DNA from: Hyphomicrobiales bacterium
GTDB taxonomy: Bacteria; Pseudomonadota; Alphaproteobacteria; Rhizobiales; Methyloligellaceae
NCBI GenBank assembly: GCA_021775595.1
Contig: JAJFHN010000066.1
Coordinates: 1-43,869 of the forward strand
Reading direction: 5' to 3'
DNA: 43,869 nt
Part shown: positions 42,901 through 43,869 of the stretch, piece after piece
Position numbering within the stretch: position 1 is the stretch's first letter
Layout of the letters: the number at the start of each line of letters is the position of its first letter
Program-made: the position numbers and the translations under genes
Notes under the pieces: model-generated
The model's input: only the letters and a program-made list of their open reading frames with translations
Database searches by the model: none
What the model was told of the DNA's origin: nothing

Positions 42901-43869
42901 TCGGTCCGCAATGTCTCTCCGGATTCCTCTTGCTCTTCTTCCTCGGGGAAGATTTCGATGCCCTTCTGGAGCTCGAACTTCACGCACTTGGTGTTGTTGG
43001 GAAGAATGAATTCGGGAATGTCGTCCTGGATCTTGACCGAGATGACGTCGTCACCGGTCGCCAGGACCGTCGTGCCGTTGCCGTCGGTGACCTCGAATTG
43101 GAATTCGAGGATCGAGAATTCTTCGGAATTGGCAAAGCCCGGAAAATCCTCAGAAACCCCGTCAAAGCCATCCTTTGAGGGGGCGAAGTGGTCGATATTG
43201 TCGAACAGGGTGAAGGTGTATTTGCCAGCTGGATTGGTTATGAAATCGCCATCGAGCACGATTTCGAAGACCTTGATATCGCCGGCAAATCCCGTGAGCG
43301 TCAGATTATCGGGCGAGACCACCAGCGTGATCGGAACGCCGTTTGAGGTAAGTCCCTCCGGCGGCTGGATCGCGGCGGGGAAGGTGACGCTGCCTGGACC
43401 ATCCGGACCAAAGTCGATGTCGAGCGAGCCCATGCCCGTATAGCGGCCCGAGGTTGCGTCGACGCCGTCTTGATGGCCCTGTTCGGGGAGGTCGTCTTCC
43501 TCGATGAAGACCATTTCCGGCTCGCCAATAGTCGGCGCCGGGTCCAGCAGTTCATTTCCATCGCCGCCATCGACCGGCTCGAGATCATCCTCAAATCCGG
43601 GAACCGCAAAGAGCAAGGCGGTTGGGGGCAACAGATCGCCCAGATCGAGCGGGTCGCCGATCGATCCGGGATCGCCGGCAAAGTCGCCGCCGGAGCTCAG
43701 CGGCCGGCCCGGCCCAGCGTCGGGTCCGGCCGTCGGTACGCCCTCTTGGGCGCCAGCCAGCGCTGCAGCCAGATCGGCCGATGAGATCTCAATGCCGCCG
43801 ATATTGAGATTGGGCGGCGTGGCCGCGCCATTCAGGATGACGATGACCGCGCCATCGGTCTGAACGAGA
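33999..43869 (-). CDS. giant type I-secreted RTX/T1SS-143 adhesin-like protein (5' end beyond window)
   Basis: The frame is open from the right edge to TAG 34001-33999, more than 3,280 residues. The visible N-terminal part (VIVILNGAATPPNLNIGGIE, then IGDPLDLGDLLPPTALLF) is typical of retention-type regions of such adhesins. Next come modules each opening with an acidic motif (IEEDDLPEQG, VDEDDINN, IDEDDIATD, VDEDDLATQ, VDEDDLDTN, VEEEHLD) and closing with DDIPE-type linkers. A DUF4114 domain (GDDEDFNDVQFNI, about 42310-42620), an eight-copy repeat block, a cadherin-like domain (about 35760-36060), a second repeat set, RTX nonapeptides and a C-terminal secretion target follow. It probably acts outside the cell in adhesion or biofilm, exported by an ABC/HlyD/TolC system. 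The TTG at 43631 is only the first start-like codon seen here, not the likely true start. Confidence 0.93.
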   Translation of the reverse strand, partial: LVQTDGAVIVILNGAATPPNLNIGGIEISSADLAAALAGAQEGVPTAGPDAGPGRPLSSGGDFAGDPGSIGDPLDLGDLLPPTALLFAVPGFEDDLEPVDGGDGNELLDPAPTIGEPEMVFIEEDDLPEQGHQDGVDATSGRYTGMGSLDIDFGPDGPGSVTFPAAIQPPEGLTSNGVPITLVVSPDNLTLTGFAGDIKVFEIVLDGDFITNPAGKYTFTLFDNIDHFAPSKDGFDGVSEDFPGFANSEEFSILEFQFEVTDGNGTTVLATGDDVISVKIQDDIPEFILPNNTKCVKFELQKGIEIFPEEEEQEESGETLRTDFAPVDGPLGTNPADLLYEIPSDVKSLHIKFTDIMSSASFDNSLGYYFAGADGRPISGAIVEDNVKDESSEEAWIDVSEIPRGAVILGFFIIPDGDDTNVPNENSHNENIPVFFGIGQNGEIAAFLPGYPPIELRGAEANVYFSDRRFNADDADHELMGMGHGEKDSNWEDKRSPGDDEDFNDVQFNIKVVANRAIEFLLQVDEDDINNFDPNFDFADYDGIEGSMGTHPNDGNHDGSYTGHHSDYGPAIAHASLGIWWGADDGNMEPSFMKGGDNGDGPNIQLAPGDLDGTEFFGQDAIDVANDIITIENGHDFADGEKVVYTNTDPAGLDPAFNEAIGNLPPGLYYVITSATNNALLPNQIQLALSAADAAAGNAIDLQSQGVGTQFLHKAGDRSVIFDPALDGAGATSHDGAPLTSQGQPIIYQLVDDGTKLIAFVDGQGPIYGDKYADVVGLDEKRPDTDFPMGPDGEFDPTGQSGDRLIFTAELSDLGEGEIWFELHDQVDHPNPGLGNMDKPVEDLLWLKLGFIATDSDGDMRMGELTVDIKDDVPKLVHGKIYKTIDEDDIATDYSWGTSPDDNDTKDGSFTGDPFQATGGPAVVFGSLAGLVKFGADEPGMFTFDAGKLGHFENLGLSSKGDDLTYEVVTNPDGSQTLVASAGQDRMVFEFHLQNNGDFQFELHDQMDHDGPFDDLGDFFHQQPGDQYPHADQNFDLQEDVHGDIDVLEFGKIIKASDFDGDTVYLDGKVFIKIRDDIPELTEEYVTAMVDEDDLATQLSMGTSPDEDTNPNGSVSTMADLGSLVKIGADENAKFSIMHFHGHKQTDLTSKDSAIYLVRVDSSTVRGVASGNRKVFELTLTMAGKATFTLFDQIDHDPGPGNMVPAEENSLSIDFSQLIKVTDFDGDSIKLPYGAFKISVRDDVPEVVSQGPDYDGPVMVMGAVDEDDLDTNLSQGTDQDGQMDGPAVQTMAQLGALVKIGADEHGAFSIKPFQGPQETDLTSKDVPVVIVRVDDTTLRGVAGDREVFELTIDSNGKATYTLKDQLDHPLTNDPLTDALETAFEDVLAIDFSQYIKVTDFDGDFILLPEGTFVIKVTDDIPTVSGMVMNDVGTLNQAALLPPEITPSGDDFIVNTGLPLDQYAPEITTLANGRFVVVWRDGDLGTGDVDPSSIRARVFNEDGTPFGAEIVVSTTALGLQTDQVITALPGGGFFVAWTDGSADTPPGGSINDTDIRGRLFDANGNPVTVNSSSDDFLVNTTTLSLQSGPEITTLASGGFVVTWTNLSTDIQGRVFNADGTPATATDFAINTTTNGLQADPQVIALSGGGFAVTWEDFGENAPDTDGSAIRARVFDDNGTALGPDFLVNTITTGNQGDPGQGDSGPVITALSDGGFVVAWEDASATLPDDSGSAIRGRTFDADGTPREVNDFLINTTLPGNQFDPKITALEGGGFVVAWEGPEIHGRIFNNDGSPVADDFLINTTLGGVQRDPEIIALGDGRFVVAWEEQSLTAPDGFISSVRGRVFNADGTPVEINGSTDDFIINTTFPFGQFTPVITALDDGGFVVAFGSVARNVSPATDVDVRARVFNGEGSDGDPISTMVDLATLVDFGADENGAFSLKTFAAQDFGDFMVGGEQVQVSSDGTTLSGIADGVTVFTLTVDAAGKATYTQFAAFDVASPDITQIQLDLGPFINVSDFDDDTVMIGEARFIIKIDTIDPEPMQLDGSVLGVVEEEHLDAATQDALFAHLSTGNEDIDDVNDLDDDVEGQNPNFGITTNMFTGTGANSLSTLVDFGTDSGTFRVKTITELADATVRDSGGNAVTSLGETVIFTSLATDLSADDTLVATAGGRTILTVRIEPDGTWKVTIFDQLDHHDPQLADNAEDILTLDLTGTVLAEDSTGDQLMLQGNVFEVQVIDDIPLDISPIKVTIDNVADTMGMDLLGFFGNIGADEPGSVAFVDDNPDDNFLRDTSGNLVQSGGENIILTGFGGSTLEGRNADTDELVITIELNPDGANEAGDKYSITLHQPFDLGADVTAALPIGSVSNANRIYKSLDDVLGDIDVLFSANDSSGNRAAVDKSAQGIGSGSNATGPMETIRLDFATDVALSGPGANNSFSLGEHREVNGVDFGISQTNPTGALVNLTVRLFDADDDGNPGPVGPNETSWHTDSDPVVDISEILINGSAAPTQVTIDPSGDFATITGLAVGDVVSVTGVTGYNRIEIKNDHPTTGPTPTFDIGSVSITVAGDDQPVTLDIPVEVTDADGDTSDGSLPIMIMPEGPDNVAPMAENDFVFTNVIDGTTIVIPIDALLINDSDADMDPLSIFSFGNESGDITNITQVGDALHLTVNGPFDEGEFTYVIQDSAGEQSNSATVLVQGADSQLVQAEGSIVIGEDQQVFFSIVNDNRNAALTNMDDEEIFAFDGTTVTEFFGGANLARSGEDIDGIHVFPSDQFLFSISGDNNNINGTGGDNRRDAEDIFAADGPSDTSYSEIIDGSNNWSSNNVDAFHALPNGDLLLSFSSTTSTGGISYADEDIVYWNSDTGQRSMFFDGSQYGVNGDIDAVSLLANGDLIFSLEDDVSNLGGVGVNDFQDWDLIRFDGTDFSLFLDGEPLVDAPGRFTDDDIDAISIRGSDLLIGSQNADYIIGNGGDDVLLGAKGGLRNVRTDIRAGNTFDVANQFGFTFAAAALVTDFISSIEITLAGPASFDAASQFFGAGSESTVGNGDITVVGASDNSSTLRLDFDPNTFTAGDVLRFSVDTDDNNSTHNGSQFDGAKFTVTFNGDPVQTLTGFYESGPVNNVIGEVEEAAFETGTDGNDFLFGGAGNDQLYGGAGDDTLDGGAGNDLLDGGPGADTLIGGPGDDVFYLANLDASDLIADYEFNADVIDLTALFDLSSVSPISQAEVDTFVRFDGANAGNTGDLEVDQDGAANGANFTKVATVQTTGGGVPVNVSVVVDDGGGNDGSVQV
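34310..34471 (-). repeat. RTX calcium-binding nonapeptide repeats
   Basis: Six tandem GGxGxDxLx units (FGGAGNDQLYGGAGDDTL, DGGAGNDLLDGGPGADTL and on to GGPGDDVFYL) form the parallel beta-roll that folds on Ca2+ outside the cell. A shorter, degenerate RTX stretch (IGSQNADYIIGNGGDDVLLG) lies at about 34940-35010, separated by a beta-rich domain of about 130 residues. Confidence 0.93.
35000..35745 (-). repeat. second tandem repeat set in the giant protein (about 60-aa units)
   Basis: Four copies of a pattern D(I/V)DA-x3-LPNGDLLFSF followed by a variable loop and an acidic DEDI-x-FDG strand can be read: DIDGIHVFPSDQFLFSI, NVDAFHALPNGDLLLSF, DIDAVSLLANGDLIFSL and DDIDAISIRGSDLLI. The strand-loop-strand periodicity suggests propeller-type blades. 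Confidence 0.7.
36080..43520 (-). repeat. T1SS-143-type extracellular modules
   Basis: At least seven diverged modules of about 160-350 residues are visible. Each has an acidic opening motif, a loop with xxG(T/S)xxD, a core of the type LGSLVKIGADENAKFSI, a middle VFELTL...ATYTLFDQIDH segment and a closing IKVTDFDGD...FVIKVTDDIP. The approximate closing linkers are at 43020, 41250, 40640, 40140, 39610 and 37150. The acidic Asp-rich linkers probably bind Ca2+ and stiffen the chain. Confidence 0.8.
38119..39517 (-). repeat. eight tandem FVVxW repeats (48-66 aa), predicted beta-propeller
   Basis: Eight units share the pattern F-x-(V/I)NTT-x5-Q-x3-ITAL-x-(D/G)GGFVV-(A/T)W-(E/T)D, then (I/V)RGRVFNADGTP. 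Examples are ITALSDGGFVVAWEDAS and IIALGDGRFVVAWEEQS. Copy lengths vary mainly in the loop after the Trp. The DNA also keeps short near-identical stretches (for example CACGCCACCACGAAGCCGCC). The block sits between the start and the core of one T1SS-143-type module. Confidence 0.85.

Overview
The window reads as the chromosome of a GC-rich (about 60-65% in most genes) alphaproteobacterium, most likely from the Hyphomicrobiales (Rhizobiales) or a near relative. The evidence is the gene order murA - DUF2948 - hisD - UPF0262 - LMW phosphatase - maf - yacG - tRNA-Phe, the alphaproteobacterial TIGR02186 protein next to a TauE/SafE permease, and a PodJ-like polarity protein. No species is claimed.

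Layout. 1-902: the 3'-truncated part of an AT-richer minus-strand gene for a three-Cys-motif partner protein (TcmP), probably the edge of an island. 1050-2886: DUF952, pyrD, arsC-like. 2890-4614: a MATE exporter between two related, oppositely oriented intergenic repeats whose shared terminal decamer supplies both its start and its stop codon. 4629-8363: DUF6460 membrane protein, then the Lhr-like helicase and PdeM nuclease of the ligase-associated DNA repair set. 8381-10104: TIGR02186 plus TauE/SafE. 10401-13470: a two-gene operon (DUF1611/DgcN-like protein plus fold-type III PLP racemase), preceded by a very AT-rich stretch and bracketed by 140-bp direct repeats; the right repeat is the 3' end of a His-rich exported-protein gene. 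14139-22712: PodJ-like protein, an exported coiled-coil protein, YjbQ, proline iminopeptidase, a two-subunit sodium:solute symporter, a LuxR-type regulator lacking its phospho-acceptor Asp, and an ICMT-like methyltransferase. 22748-29243: housekeeping block with two tRNAs. 29358-43869: a GyrI-like protein and then a leftward type I secretion/adhesin locus.

The last 14 kb is dominated by a giant extracellular protein (3,210 codons from the first permissible start, with the frame open off the right edge). It has repeated T1SS-143-type modules, a DUF4114 domain, an eight-copy WD-like repeat block inserted inside one module, a second propeller-like repeat set, RTX nonapeptides and a C-terminal secretion signal. 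Downstream in the same direction lie a 180-aa acidic protein whose C-terminus resembles the giant's export signal, a small exported Cys-containing protein, an HlyD adaptor, and a LapG-type transglutaminase-like cysteine protease. Together these suggest a secreted or retained biofilm adhesin with protease-controlled release. The ABC exporter and outer-membrane protein are not in the window.

The observations most worth following are: the racemase/DUF1611 cassette and its flanking repeats; the small putative T1SS co-substrate; the propeller-like insertion; the repeats around the MATE gene; and the abrupt base-composition change inside hlyD.
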